A stretch of DNA of 64,000 nt from Panaeolus papilionaceus (GCA_015501605.1 JADNRZ010000012.1:620001-684000), one strand, 5' to 3'. Positions 37,253 to 49,474 are shown, numbered from the stretch's first letter. Notes: generated by a model from the sequence alone, not told the origin. A program made the numbers and translations.

Positions 37253-39083
37253 TCAAGGTTTGAGGTCAGTTAGTTTCAATGTACCCGTCCAAGCGTCGAT
37301 AAGGTCGATGGTGCAGTACCCGTGAATAGGAATGTACTGCTTTGTGATCATCTTGATAACCTCCTGAGCGACGAGACCTCCAAGGAGCGCTGCGACGTTG
37401 GGCAAGTCGGCGGTGGGTGCCCGGGCACTGAAAATAGAAACACAATCAGTTCTGAAAGCGGAGTAGATAAAAGCAACAGGACGTACATTTCTCCAACGGC
37501 GTTTTCAAATTCTTCGGGCAGAGACGCGCCAGCAGGGAGAAGAGCCTGGGCTTCCTCTGTCAACGCCTCAACAGTGGGGGTCAACGGGGCTCCAGGCTGG
37601 CTCTTCTCGATAACGGAAGATAAGGCGGACAAAGCGAGATGCACAGCGAGTTCCTTAGGCGTAGCCTCTCCACCTTTAACCAAAGCAGCGCCATTCTTAT
37701 CAGAAGCACCCCACTGCTGTCCTCTCAGAAGCTTGAGTGCATGCGAGTTCTTCACAAACGCGTCAACCATGTCATCCGCGATGGGAACCTGAAGGTAGCT
37801 CTTGAACGCGGCTTTCTCCTCTTCCGCACGGCGTTTGTAGAGAGTTTGGAGGTGGATGTATGCGGATGTGCTGGCTTTCATATCGGGAAGCGTGCTGGAG
37901 AGGGGGAGCGTACGTGAGGGTTGCTCCTCGACAAATTTGGCGAGAGCGTTGACGAGGTGGTAGAAGGGAGGCGAAGAAGCGGTCACAGATTTGACTTTGG
38001 GATCGTCAAAGAGCTCTTGAATCTCCGAAGGAATTGTTGTGGCCGTCCAAGATCGGTAGGCCTGTGATTCAGCTTCTTCAAAGTTCTCTTCGTCGGATTT
38101 CTTGCGCATGTCCATAATAGCTTTTTTGAATTCCTTTTTCTCGGCGTATGTGGTCGGTGGAAGACCGTTATGCGATTTCTTCCAATCCTCGAGAACGCGG
38201 ACGAGAATGATGACGTAGGGAATGTGGCCGTGGTCCGTTACATCCATGTTTTCGAAATCGAGAGTGGTAGCATATTCAAGGAGTGCAGGGAAAGCCTTAT
38301 CAATTCGGAGAGATGGCGTTGTTTCGGAGTGGCTCTCGATAACTGTGAAACTGTCAGAGTTGATTATTCATGTATGATGATTTTGACGCACCAGTATGTT
38401 CAGGATACTGAATGTAGAACTCTGCTAGGAATCCAGCAGACCTGATAACCACGAGAGAGGGGAATGTTGGATCGCTCCATAGATAGTCTGAGAGTCGTTG
38501 CAGGAGCTTGGGTTCCAGGTTATGCGCGATCACGATCGTGAAATCCGAGAGCCATTCTTTGTCGTTATCCAACACCTCTTCCAAGCTCCTCTTATCAGCC
38601 TTTCCGTCCACACCGTCGTTAAGCTCACAAAGCAGCCTTACGGCCTCCTCAGCACGCGACTTTCCTATGCTCGAAGGACCCTCCAAGAAGAAGTTGTTGC
38701 CAGCATCTTCTGGGGTGACTTGTAAGGGATCAAGGATTGTGAAATGACCGATTCCAGGCAGAACAAGGTTTTTGAGAACAGATGTAGATGTTGCTGTTCC
38801 TGCGATGACTAAAAGACGCGACGATTCGAGTGCACTTTGGCCTGACGCGGCCCAGAGACTGTGATACATTTTCCCCTCTCAATCACTTTGACATAACACG
38901 ATTTTAAGCTGAGCGTACCGAAGTTGACGATCGTAACGCCTAGTTTTAGCATCTGGCGCAGATCTGTTCATATCAATGTGCTCAGCACCACATCGACCTT
39001 CCACTACAGCCATCATGATCGACGACTTACTCTGCCACAATTGCAGTGGTTGAGTCTTGGATATCTTGACTATCTTGCGACAT
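37253..39083 (-). CDS. ULA1: NEDD8-activating enzyme E1 regulatory subunit (ULA1/APP-BP1)
   Basis: Exons 39083-39031, 38963-38919, 38858-38392, 38342-37487, 37427-37253; 1596 bp, 531 residues, the usual size for this subunit. The N-terminus DAKTRRYDRQLRLWAASGQS is the hallmark of E1 adenylation-fold subunits, followed by the Rossmann strand RLLVIAGTATSTSVLKNLVL and GIGHFTILD. Characteristic NAE1 segments include VIRSAGFLAEFYIQYPEHTV, HIPYVIILVRVLEDWKK and the C-terminal PNVAALLGGLVAQEVIKMIT. The protein pairs with Uba3 to activate NEDD8/Rub1 for cullin modification in SCF-type ligases. It acts without its own catalytic cysteine, consistent with what is seen. A truncated relic lies at 34410-34700. 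Confidence 0.95.
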
Positions 39084-39739
39084 CTTCTGTCCTTTGTCAA
39101 GTTTTCTTGTAGTTAATTAAAAAAGGTTGAATTTGACGATAGTGGTGGTTGGGATATGAGATGGTTAACGGTAAGAGTTGGTCAGAGTCGTGCTGACTCA
39201 ATTTGGCACAGCTTTGATGGATCAGGACGTCGGCAATCGCGTCATGCTCACTTCGCGTGTCGACGCGTCTGGTAATTTTAGATCGGTGTCTCCGGAGATT
39301 TGGTCACTTCAAGAAGAAACATTCAGGCTCGTTATTTATCCTGAATAATTGCAGGAAAATATAATCCAACCGCCTTGCTTCGTTTGGCTTCAAATCTTGG
39401 CTGGGGTTCGAAGTACAATTTGCAATTTCAAGAGTTCTACTGGACTAGACGTACCGAGTTCTCCAAGAAGGATAATTATACTTCATCTATCCAGTTGCCC
39501 ATTGAGCCCTGTGGAGCCATCCTCGGGATCCCGTGCGCGTGCGTGTCACACGCAAATATCCGAACCGACGAGAAGAATGATTCAACGAACGGAGCCAACC
39601 CTTGAACACGTCCCATAACCACCACCATTCTCTCACTTTTGAGGGAGTACCAGCATTTCATCTTGTTTCCGTTCTTGTTCTTTCAGTTTTATCCTATTTA
39701 AAATTTTACCATTTCTGTTTCTCTGCCTGCCCCTGCAGC
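39084..39739. other. Intergenic region between ULA1 and the hairpin array
   Basis: Divergent or bidirectional promoter space for ULA1. Short frames at 39349-39618 and 39476-39661 show no domain. The last 100 bp become pyrimidine-rich before the first hairpin. Confidence 0.35.
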
Positions 39740-40495
39740 CATTTGGTCTATGCGCCAGGTGGTAGCGACTGGCTGTCTATGAGCAGCCTGAGCAGGTTTT
39801 ATTTTATTTCTGCAACTCATCCTCACCACCGCTGGTCTATGAGCCAGAGGGTTGTTGTCTTAACCGTCTATGAGCGATTCGCACGAGGATGAGTTCGTCT
39901 TAACCTCACCGCAGTTGGTCTATGAACCAGCAGTGGTAAGGCTGACCATCTATGAGCGGACAGCGAGAGGTGAAGATAATTATTTTCATTTTTATTTTGG
40001 TTCATTTTCCTGCCACGGGGAAATGAACAACCATTTCTCAGCCCTTCCCCCGCAGACTGGTCTATGAACCAGATGGTGTTTGCTAGCCAATTTCTGACTA
40101 TCCATGAGTGGTCAGTAGGGGGAAGAGCCTTTCCTCGAACCCTCGTCCCCCCACCGTTTGTCTATGAGCAAGCGGGCGGAGGCCAGCCACCTATGAGTGG
40201 CTGGTGCGGAGATCGGATGTGTTCTTGGAACTTGTATATCTTTTCCTCGCTGTTTGGTGGTCTATGAGCTAATGGCAGACGCTGGCTATCTATAAGTGGT
40301 CGGCTTAAGGTAAAGAGCCCCATATCCCCACCATCTTCTGGTCTGTGCGCCAGAGGATGTTTGCTGACCATCTGTGCGTGGCTGGCATGGGGAGGAGATT
40401 TTACATTTTATTTCTTCTCTCGTCCCTCCGTTCCTGGTCTACGAGTCAGAGACATTCTCATCTGCTGCCTAACCATGGCTGGTCCGTGGTTAGCA
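39740..40495. repeat. Array of about eight double-hairpin units with conserved loop
   Basis: Eight degenerate units of 80-140 bp. Each has hairpin a, a short linker (3-21 nt), hairpin b, then a pyrimidine- or T-rich spacer. The loops are TCTATGAG or one- or two-base variants; loop starts for hairpin a are 39747, 39836, 39919, 40061, 40161, 40261, 40342 and 40438. Typical stems a: CTGG/CCAG (units 2 and 4), CGTTTG/CAAGCG (unit 5), TCTGG/CCAGA (unit 7). Typical stems b: GGCTG/CAGCC (39771-39788), CTGACTA/TGGTCAG (40094-40115), CCAGCCA/TGGCTGG (40183-40204), GCTGGCTA/TGGTCGGC (40281-40304). Both strands of a stem change together between units. In unit 7 both loops changed to TCTGTGCG. Hairpin 6a and stem 2b are weak, and the loop of 8b is diverged. 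Strand and function unknown. Confidence 0.75.
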
Positions 40496-41666
40496 GAATT
40501 ATTTTGTTGTTCTGTTTTCCAGCTCCTTCACAACTGCCACTGGTCTTCCTCTTTTGGTGTGGTCGATACTCGAGTTTTCCTCTTTATCATCTCTTCATCT
40601 GCCGGCACTTTTTACACACTCGAACAGCGCACCTCTAGGCTTGAAGGCTTCTCTGGGTCTGGTTCTCTTGTTGCCTTTCCTCCACTTGACCCTGGGATAC
40701 TCTGATGCTGGCCTCTAACTAAGAGTCTGAAAGTGCCACTCGAAATTGACCAACGTGGCTTTGAACTTCAGCATGAGCTCAGGCTGCGATCATGACGCTC
40801 GACACAGCTTGTCTTACATCGTAGCTTACGGGTTTGTCACACACCTTTCCCCTTGTCAGTTCTGCGGAAAAGGCTGTCCCATAGTAGCTAGTAGGATTGT
40901 ACTCCTGCGCCGACCATAGCCCCTGACGAGTGCTGCGAAGAATTCGGATCGAATGATTCGGAGGCCTGATGCATATCCAACAGATTGCCCCAGAACGCTG
41001 ACTTCATCACGCGCTCTGACTCGAGAACGTTGAGCGCTCGAGATGCTCAACTTGGTTCCATCACGAATACACTCGACAGATTTCTTGTCGTCATAAACGA
41101 TTAATCGTCTATCAATATTAAGGACTTTTCTCATGATCAGGGGAAACTGATATTCCCATTCCGGTTTATTCAAGTCTAAACCCACCTATTTTGAACCGGA
41201 AATCCCTACATCCCAAAAATAACCCAAGAGTGGAAATCTACTTTCCCAAAAAGGCGCTGGTCTCCAACATCATGTGAACGACGAAACGCGGAATAAAGAC
41301 ATTCACTGCCACGTTCTACGTGGTCATTTGGTAAATTATGATGTAGGGTGAGTGTTCGCAGTCCGGGATATGGGTGAGTTGGTTTACCGTTGTGTTTGGA
41401 CCCCGTGGATGGTGGACATTCCGAGTGCCGATGGAGAAAAAGTTGACTAAATTGAAGACGTGAGACTGCGGTTTGGGTCGCAGATATGAACCCTTGTTTC
41501 CTGCCTGGTTTCGATACTTGCTCTCTCTCGCTTCTAGACTGCTCTACACCCCCTACCCTGACTCAGAGCCCCTTACCCCCTGCGTTTATTCGTCTCGAAA
41601 TTGGACATTAATTCCTTCGAGCTACTAGACATCTAATTCGATCGACCTTCCACACATTCGCAAAAA
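40496..41666. other. Intergenic region, no supported gene
   Basis: Follows the hairpin array. A 109-codon minus-strand frame (40856-41185) has no recognisable domain. The last 200 bp should hold the promoter of the oxidoreductase gene. No clear TATA box was seen. Confidence 0.3.
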
Positions 41667-43045
41667 ATGATCAACACCTCACACCGGCCAAACATCGTCG
41701 TCATTGGAGGGGGAGGTTGCGGCGCCCAAGTAGCAAGGCGTCTCTCCGAAAAACTAGACCACAACAAATACAACCTCATCCTCGTCACCGCTCGACCCTA
41801 CTACACCCACCTCCCCGCATGGATCCGGATGTCAGTCACAGACGAGGGCCATCTCGAGCACCGTGCGCACATGACGTATAACTACCTGTTCAAAGACGGG
41901 AAAGGTTCATTCGTAGTCGGCAAGGTAGCTTCGATTAACACTCAGGAGGGAACCGTGGGTGGTGTGTTGATGATGGAGAGTGGGGAAACTTTGGAGTATG
42001 AAGTTTGTATACTCACGCCTGGGAGTATCTGGCCTGGTCCTCTGAATATTCCGGATACGAAGGAAACTACTGAGGCGCACTTGAGAGATTGGAGGCATAA
42101 GTTTGACGAGGCTAATGATATTGTGTTGGTTGGAGGTGGTGCGGTTGCTTTAGGTGGGTATGGTAATTCTTGGGTTGTTTCGAATAGCGTTCTAAAGCTC
42201 CACGAAAGAGTATTCTGGTGAGATCAAGGACAAGTGGCCGGTAAGAATTTACCTATTTCAGTTCTTCGTGAGGAGCTAACTATATGCATGTGTAGGACAA
42301 GCGCGTTACCATCGTCCATGGGGACAACTTGCTCCTCAACGACGCTTATCCCAAATACTTCAGAAGAGATGTGGCGAAGGATGTTCGCAAGCGCGGAGTC
42401 GACTTGATCTTGAATGACTGGGTCGACGACATGACTATTTGTGATGCAAGCACTATCGAGACCCGAAACGGTAGAAAACTCATCGCAGATTTAGTGGTGA
42501 GTACTTGACTGTTTGCGATACTGCTCTCCAGTTTTTCATATGGGCATGGTATACCTGGACCTTTGAATTTATAGGTCTCTTGCACCGGACCCAAGCCCAA
42601 CACAGGCTTTGTAACACTCAAGCCGGGTACGCTATCCGAGACGAATCATATCCGCGTTTCGGCGACTCTCCAAGTGTTCAGCTATCCACACCTTTTTGCT
42701 GGTGGAGATGCGATTGAGTGGGATGAGCAGAAGCAGGTGTCGAAGTACAGCTCACATGCAAACGTCATTGCTCACAACGTTATTCAACTTCTTGCCAAGA
42801 AGCAACCCTCGGCCCTCTACCCCGGATCATTTGAGCTTATTTCGATTTCGAATGGAAGAGTACGTACTCCCATTATTTTTTGAAGCACATTAGTCTGATC
42901 TGTCTTTTGCTTGCAACAGAATGGTGGTTCAAGCTACTGGAGCATTTTCTGGGGACCTACATTTGGGGATTTCATTTCTGCTACAGTCAAATCGAAGGAC
43001 TTGTTCTTGTCGTACACTCGCAAGAGCTTGGGATTATCGTCTTAG
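41667..43045 (+). CDS. FAD/NAD(P)-dependent oxidoreductase, FSP1/AIFM2-like
   Basis: Exons 41667-42153, 42209-42240, 42296-42496, 42575-42859, 42920-43045; 1131 bp, 376 residues. The N-terminal FAD dinucleotide motif is NIVVIGGGGCGAQVARRL (residues 9-26). A second Rossmann motif for NAD(P), DIVLVGGGAVALEYSGEIKD, lies at about 153-172. The FAD-contacting C-terminal motif is LFAGGDAIEWDEQ, with VSCTGPKPNTG earlier. Domain order and length match the class II NADH dehydrogenase-like AIFM2/FSP1 family, which reduces quinones. The C-terminus (WGPTFGDFISATVKSKDLFL) resembles that family. No mitochondrial transit peptide was seen. The substrate is inference only. Confidence 0.9.
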
Positions 43046-43774
43046 TAACTAAAATTTACAATGACATAGATATGGTACTTATTTTTTCTTGCTCGTCATG
43101 CGCTCCATAATGTATACAATATATCTCTCACTTGAGGGAACTTAGAGTCACCTGTTCTAGTCAGCCGATGCAAGTCAGAGGCGAGTGATATGTGCGGCAA
43201 TATAGGAGGCTTACTCAGGAACAGTCTTACACTGTCGCCCGCATCGGACCCGTTAAGTGCCCTCCTAGATAGAGGTCTCTTGTGAAAATATATTGCGATG
43301 ACATGACATCCAGCTCGAAGATGAGTAATGTCGGACCTATATGACTGATTGTGGACATGGTGGTTGGCCCCAGAAACGTTCATTGGGCTAGCTCAGCATC
43401 ACAATGAAATCCTGGTCACTAAACCGGAATTTAAAAAGAAATTCAGACCAAAGATGGGGATTTAGAACAGTTCTGATATGCATTGAGCAATAGTAATAAT
43501 AAAACATGGAGGTTTGGGAAGACATTGGGCATGAGAACAAGGAGCGGGAGACTGGGGCGAGGGCGGCTTCCTTTTTGGGACGACGTTGATAGTGCCATGT
43601 GGTACAAAAAAGGCAAGTGAACTGGTACAGACTGCACAGGTCCAATTACACCTTTCAGTCTTAAACACATCCTTCCACCCTCTTATTTCACGACTTTCAT
43701 ATCCTCCATATTTCTCAATACTCTTTACTTCATTTATATCCTATATACCTTGACAAAATCGTAGAAATTCGTCT
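43046..43774. other. Intergenic region, no supported gene
   Basis: About 730 bp. Frames of 68-95 codons on the minus strand (43096-43670) lack domains. The stretch just before 43775 is pyrimidine-rich (cctccatatttctcaatact), as expected upstream of a start. Confidence 0.35.
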
Positions 43775-45106
43775 ATGAATTTCTTCAAGACAAAACCAAG
43801 AACACCAGCAGATCTTGTTCGTGGCCTACGTGATGCTATAGTACGCTTGGAATCAAGTGCACCAGGTGGAGAGACTAGAAGACGGGTGAGTTGCGTCAGA
43901 TTTTGTCTGGGGACGGCCGTACTAAAGGTTCACTTTATATTGCGCCATCACTCGTTCCTCGTGGATCATAGTCTGGGGAGGATGTCTCAAAGTATCTACA
44001 GCAGATCAAAGGGATCCTGTACGGTGATGGTGGTGCGTTCATCTATCGTTCATCTTGACGCGTTCGAGATATTAAACGTGATTACTTGTCATTATATAGA
44101 ACCAGCGCCGGAGTTGGTCGCTCAGCTGGCACAGGAAACGTACAACACCGACCTATTGCTGCTTCTTGTCCTCAACATCTCGCGATTTGAGTTTGAAGCG
44201 AGGAAGGACGTCGTCCAGATATTCAATAACCTTCTGAGAAGACAGATTGGATCAAGATGGCCTACTGTTGAATATTTATCAGGGAAGCCAGATGTAATCT
44301 TCGCCGCCCTGGCTGGATACGAGAACGAGGAAGTCGCCCTTAATACTGGCATGATTCTCAAGGAGATGCTCAGGCATGAACAGCTGTGCAAAATTCTGTT
44401 ACACTCAGACCAGTACGTTATCCCTTCATGGCCTCTGCAACCGTTGTTCACCCTGTCTTAGGTTCTACAAATACCCACACTACATTGAGACAACAACCTT
44501 TGGCATTTCGTGTGATGCATTTGCCAACCTCAAGGAAACGTTGACGCGACATAAACCAATGGTCGCAGATTATCTGGACAAAAATTATGACCGGGTGCGT
44601 CATAGCCCGACTTTCCGCTGAACGGTTTCTGACAGCTATAAATTTAGTTCTTCTCATCATTTACAACACTGATCCTCTCCACCAACTACGTCACAAAGCG
44701 ACAGTCGCTGAAGCTTCTTGGCGAGATACTGCTGGATCGGGCAAACTTCAACGTGATGACGCGCTATATTGCGAACGAAGCTAATCTGAAGATGATGATG
44801 AACCTCTTGAGGGACAAGAGCAAGAATATTCAGTTTGAAGCCTTCCACGTCTTCAAGGTTTTCGTCGCCAACCCTAAGAAGCCACCCCAGATTGAGGCCA
44901 TCCTCAAAAGGAACAAGGAAAAGCTACTCAACTTCCTCAAGTCCTTCCATAACGATAAAGAAGGTGTGTTGTGTATCTTTATCACCTTGTCATCTTGTCC
45001 GGTTATCGTGGCCCGAACAACCTTATCTAACTTTTTTGCTCCATGTGCAGATGAGCAATTCACTGATGAGAAGCAGTTCCTCATCGTTCAAATTCAAAGC
45101 CTGTAA
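43775..45106 (+). CDS. Mo25/Hym1 scaffold protein
   Basis: Exons 43775-43885, 43972-44032, 44100-44412, 44462-44594, 44648-44963, 45051-45106; 990 bp, 329 residues, close to the family norm of about 340. Armadillo-like helical repeats throughout. Family-typical segments are [20 protein letters not shown] at the start, [57 protein letters not shown] and [20 protein letters not shown]. Mo25 binds STE20-like (GCK) kinases. In fungi it acts in the RAM/morphogenesis network with NDR kinases to control polarity and cell separation. A single-copy housekeeping gene with no oddities seen. Confidence 0.95.
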
Positions 45107-45912
45107 TACCATCCGACATGATCGCCATGCTTAATTCCCCGAACGACCTTCACCGATTCAATCATCAATGGCCTGCCATCCTTCTTCACCGTCTGTTGCT
45201 TTCACTCCCTACCACTCCTCTTTTCCTCTCTTTATGGAATACCCGAATCTCACCCTCGGATTGGCCTTCTCGCAGACACCCATTTTCTTATGTTCATTTT
45301 GAAGTTGCACCCCTCCTGCCTTGGTATTCGCATTATACCACCTATTGTGCTTAGTATAACGGTTGTTTGACATTGATTGTTACTGCATTTTATTATCTTC
45401 CCCTTCACTTTCCTGGCCTAATACTCTTCTCTACTTTTTCGTGTCTTTGTTGTCGTTTCTTTGCAAGTGCATACATCATAAATGACTATGTAATATAGCC
45501 TCTTTCCTTTATTGATTCCCAGCTGGTGTCTGTCTATTACACGAGAGGTCGATCAGCGCCATACCCTCCTATGTTGAGAAGCCATCTACGTCATTAATCG
45601 ATAAGCTTGGGACGTCTGGGCATCATTAACCTAACTGGACCTATTGAGGACTCGCGATACTTACTTGACTTTCGCGTATAAAGCTTGCATGAAATTTGTG
45701 ATTAGGGTGACGTCGCTATCGAAGGAAAAGGTTCCCTCTCACAGACTCGGACTTCGAAATCTAGTAACCGTCAATACAAATACCCCGACCTGATATATAT
45801 AAAAAAGCTGCAGCGGTATCATTGTCTTCAGATGGACCTATACATAGATATAGAAGCGCTACGGCAGTAGAACACAACCACCAGCGATGTACCTAAGTAC
45901 CGTACATGCCGC
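45107..45912. other. 3' regions of convergent genes
   Basis: Convergent tail-to-tail spacer between the Mo25 gene (plus) and a small secreted-protein gene (minus). Pyrimidine-rich, with no credible coding frame beyond a 78-codon one at 45118-45354. Confidence 0.35.
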
Positions 45913-46648
45913 TCAGATTTCAGGAGCCTGGTCTGGCTTCTTTCCTTGTTTCCTCTGCAAAACGGAGTAGTAAACCGGCATCTTTGCTTTAACTACAGAC
46001 AAACCGTCTACAGGATTAGCCAGATTAACATAGATGTGATGGAAGGTGCCTTTTTCGCCCGCAAAGTTGGAGGGCAGTTTGATGTTGGTTACGGCACCTG
46101 ATTTGTTCTTGCGATTGCCGTAGAGAGTTGCGGTAATGTGGATCTTGGGGTCGTCGCTTCCTTTAGCATGAGCCAATTTACTAAAACATACGAGAGGGGT
46201 GAGATTCTGTGGGTGCAATGAAATACTAGAAACGTACTTTATCTCGTAATGAGTAGCATCGAAAGACTTGAGTTGAGCGTCGACGATTGCCATGTGCTCT
46301 TTCTGAACGGAAGTGCGTTCAGCGGCATTGGCGAGACCAAGTCGATCGAGCTGCGCATCTGCCGAGTCTGCGAAGAAGTCCCACCCATCTTCGCTATCAG
46401 AGCCGCTTGAGCTGCTAGCGCCATGTGCCGGGCTCGCAGGCTTCTCGCCTCCACTATTGAGATTTAAAGGGTTTATTAGCTTTATATACGCAATTATGTG
46501 TGCCAGGCACATCGTAGACAACTTACCCGACCATGTCTACCTCGGTACCACGGCGCGAGATAGTGATGAGGTCGCCCTCTGGGACTGCGACACGGGCAGC
46601 CGCAGAGATAGCCACAATGGCTACAACGAGGAGAGAAGAGAAATGCAT
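45913..46648 (-). CDS. Small secreted protein of unknown function
   Basis: Exons 46648-46527, 46453-46238, 46180-45913; 606 bp, 201 residues. A clear signal peptide (MHFSSLLVVAIVAISAAARV) is followed by a short pro-like stretch ending near ISRRG, a possible dibasic cleavage site. The rest is soluble: an acidic Ser-rich segment (SSSSGSDSEDGWDFFADSAD), then a basic C-terminal half (DPKIHITATLYGNRKNKSGA, ending GKKPDQAPEI). No cysteine was seen in the mature part, so it is not a disulphide-rich effector type. I do not recognise the family. A TATA box lies about 90 bp upstream. Confidence 0.8.
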
Positions 46649-46732
46649 TTTTGTAGTGTTATATTTGCTTTGTTGAAGTATTCACAGCTGATTGGAAAGC
46701 TAAGAATAAGGATGAGGGTTGGAGCTGACGAC

Positions 46733-46740
46733 CTTATATA
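46733..46740 (-). promoter_or_regulatory. TATA box of the small secreted-protein gene
   Basis: On the minus strand TATATAAG is 85-92 bp upstream of the ATG at 46648, the expected distance for a TATA promoter with a short leader. Confidence 0.6.
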
Positions 46741-48130
46741 TGGTTCATGTCCGTATTTTGTACTATAATTAAAGTATAGGGTGACAAAGTGCTGAGTTCT
46801 GGCTCACTGTATTAGTGGTTTGATATCTTCTGGCTCTGCAACTGGAGGGATATGTTCGAGCCCTCTGGCGCTAACTAATTCTTGGTGCATTGATGGCCTA
46901 AAGACGGCGATCAACGGCGAGCTTATTAATATCTCGCAGCCTCTTGCTACTGTGTTCTGGTGGTGTTGTAGTATATTCTTTATTTAAAATATCCAGAAAT
47001 TCTGAGGAACTATACGATGCTGCCTGTTTAGTGCGCTTTCTATTTCTGGAGATCTTCTGTGCAATGTAAAGTTTGAACTTTTAGTATACAATGAGCTTAA
47101 CGATTGTGATGTAGCATAGATAAGGATTGGTTCTAGGGCCCATGACTAACGAAGGAAATCTACGCATTCCAAGCAGCCTACTAGAAGATTTTTTCAATCT
47201 ATGATTGAGGTTCTACGATGAATCGTGGTGGACATAGTGAGCACAATCCCAAGTTGACGCCTTATGACGGTAAATGCCGAATTTCAAATTCCGACAACGA
47301 CAACGACAGAGCCCAACAGAAAATCTTCACTCCTCCCACATGCGAAGCTCAAGGCTGGAGCCAGATGGAGCCAGAAACACCGTCCGTCCTGCTAAGATCC
47401 TGGCCAAATACTTTTACAAGTTTTCGGTGCACCATCACAACACGTACCGACGTTTTTCTCATTGACGTCGATGCTGTACACGGTATGATCATTGCTTTTG
47501 TTTCTCTGCGTCAGGACCTTGGTTGTTGAGCATTCTGACATATCATACTTGGTTCTTTGTCTTTGGAGTAAAAATCAGCGTCGCTGTTTCTTTTAACTGG
47601 ACTCAGGAGCCCTTGGATATACTGTACATAGGCATATTTTTCACTTCACAAAGCACCCGTTTAATTCCTCTGCTCGCGTGTCGCAAAGAGCTCTGGGTTT
47701 ACTCTAGCACTAAAACTGCTCGAATGAGAGCCCAGTGAAAAGATAAAACTTCTGGAGACTCCAAACTCTGCTAAGGATCCCCTAGGCCAATCGAAGTGGT
47801 CGCACAGGGATCCACTACGTTTGATGGTTACACACACACAAGTCACCCACAACGCAGGGTGGAATACAATATGGGTGTGCCAGATCTGAAGAAGTGCGCT
47901 ATTGTAGCAGCGGCAGTGCTTTCTCAACACTGACTTGTCTTAAGACAAGGATTTTGCAATAGCAGCAACGTACCTTAATAGGGCTCCCCCTGCTTTGATA
48001 ACAGTGAAAGCCAAGGATAAAAGGAGTCACTTTTTGCTTTTGTTTTATTATTGAGCTGGTCTCCTCCTCGCATTAACACCTGAACATCCATTAATATTTT
48101 GTATATTTATCATATTTATCCACCGCCATC
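46741..48130. other. Intergenic region, no supported gene
   Basis: About 1.4 kb between divergent secreted-protein genes. A 103-codon frame (47218-47529) and a 71-codon frame (47523-47738) show no domain, signal peptide or introns that would support a gene. A TATA-like ggataaaagg lies near 48015, about 115 bp upstream of the next gene. Confidence 0.35.
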
Positions 48131-49195
48131 ATGAAATACCCTACCCCACTCATTGCGCTTATTGTCATCTTCCCGCCCTTCGTCTTTGCTGCCCCCTTAC
48201 CTTCGGAAACCGAACCTCTAAGGTAATTTTTACTCGATGCAGCAGCCTTTGCTGTCATCTTACAATTGCTGATCTTGATTGGATTGCAGACACTCCAGTC
48301 ACTTCAATAGCACCGAGCGAAGGACTCCAGCTTCCAATGTCTGCCGCGCCTTCTGCAGGACTCTTGCTAAGGAGCTCAAAGTTCACGCTGCATCATTTGC
48401 TATCGATTCAGGAAAGCCATATCTTGACCATGCCCGGGTGAAGAATCCAGCGCCTACTGATGCTAATCTTGTGAGGCAAGTCCAAGTACCTTGATTTTAA
48501 TGTCTCATACTCTAAAACAAAACTCTGCAGTCCCATGTCAGGCAGGTTACAAGGGACAGTACAATCTCCCAGCAAGGCAAATTCAGACGCGTAAGATCCC
48601 TCCTCTGCACGTCTCTTGTGCAAAGGCTGATTCCCTGTGCAATTGGATCGATGCTGCCAATAGGGGAAAGCGACTGGCCTTGCATATGAGTCAACAAGTG
48701 TAATTTCCGAACCCCTGATTTGTATGCTCGACTGTTCAACTGACGTTGCGTTCGTTTTCATTTTAGAATGGCTGATAGTCGCGAGAAGCAAGCAAGCTTA
48801 GCGAAGAAGGTTGTGTGAGTATCTCCATATGTATGCCGCTTCGTCTGTGCGCGTTTTTCTAACTTGAAACTTATTCTCAACCAGGGCGTTTAACAAGGTC
48901 AAGACAGAGTGAGGGACCTTGCGTCTTCGGGATATTCAACGGTTACTTATAACGCTCCCGTTTTGTAGAAAGGAAAAACTTTACTCGACAGAGAGCCATG
49001 TACAAGATCTGTGAGTTACTTGTGGTGCTTTCTATCTTAGATTATTATCGAGCTAAACAATGAACACTTCCAAGGTCGCAAACACAGAAATCGACAAACC
49101 TCGAAGCCAAGGACCCATCCAATACATCGGTGAAGAAGTCTGGCAAACAAAATAACAAGAAACGGAAATCTGCCAACTCCGTTCAGACAAATTAG
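48131..49195 (+). CDS. Small secreted, lysine-rich protein with eight short exons
   Basis: Exons 48131-48222, 48290-48470, 48531-48590, 48626-48699, 48767-48814, 48885-48908, 48969-49010, 49075-49195; 642 bp, 213 residues, one continuous frame. Signal peptide MKYPTPLIALIVIFPPFVFA. The mature part has three Cys (SNVCRAFCRTL and SLCNWID), a helical middle (MADSREKQASLAKKVVAFNK) and a Lys/Asn/Ser-rich tail (KKSGKQNNKKRKSANSVQTN) that is not predicted to form a domain. The introns are 35-70 bp; intron 3 (48591-48625, 35 bp) is unusually short and is the weakest junction. Family not recognised. Confidence 0.65.
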
Positions 49196-49474
49196 AATAC
49201 AGTTTATATGATACATGAAATTATTACTGATCATAGTTTGAACGTATTATACTATCCCCTAATATCACAATTTTAGCGTGCTTAAATGGTGGGCCGAGTG
49301 CGACAGACAGTAAGTTCGAGTAAATCGTCAATCTGAGACTGGGAGCTTCTCTAGAAGGGTTTCAATAAAAAGTAAAAAACCTCGCTGAAACGTTGAGATT
49401 TGTGGTGATGGCACGCGACAAATCGACGCGTCGCGTCAATAAAAAGTCACATGCCTTATTCTACCCGAACCACC

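Noticed and set aside
39740..40495. CRISPR array
   Set aside because: Eukaryotic context, unequal spacing, and repeats that covary instead of being identical.
39602..40705. Protein-coding repeat (LVYEP..., LTIYER...)
   Set aside because: Several overlapping short frames have a repeated look, but stops interrupt every frame and the unit-to-unit changes preserve base pairing rather than codons.
47218..47529. 103-codon plus-strand frame
   Set aside because: Composition looks random and there is no supporting promoter or intron pattern.
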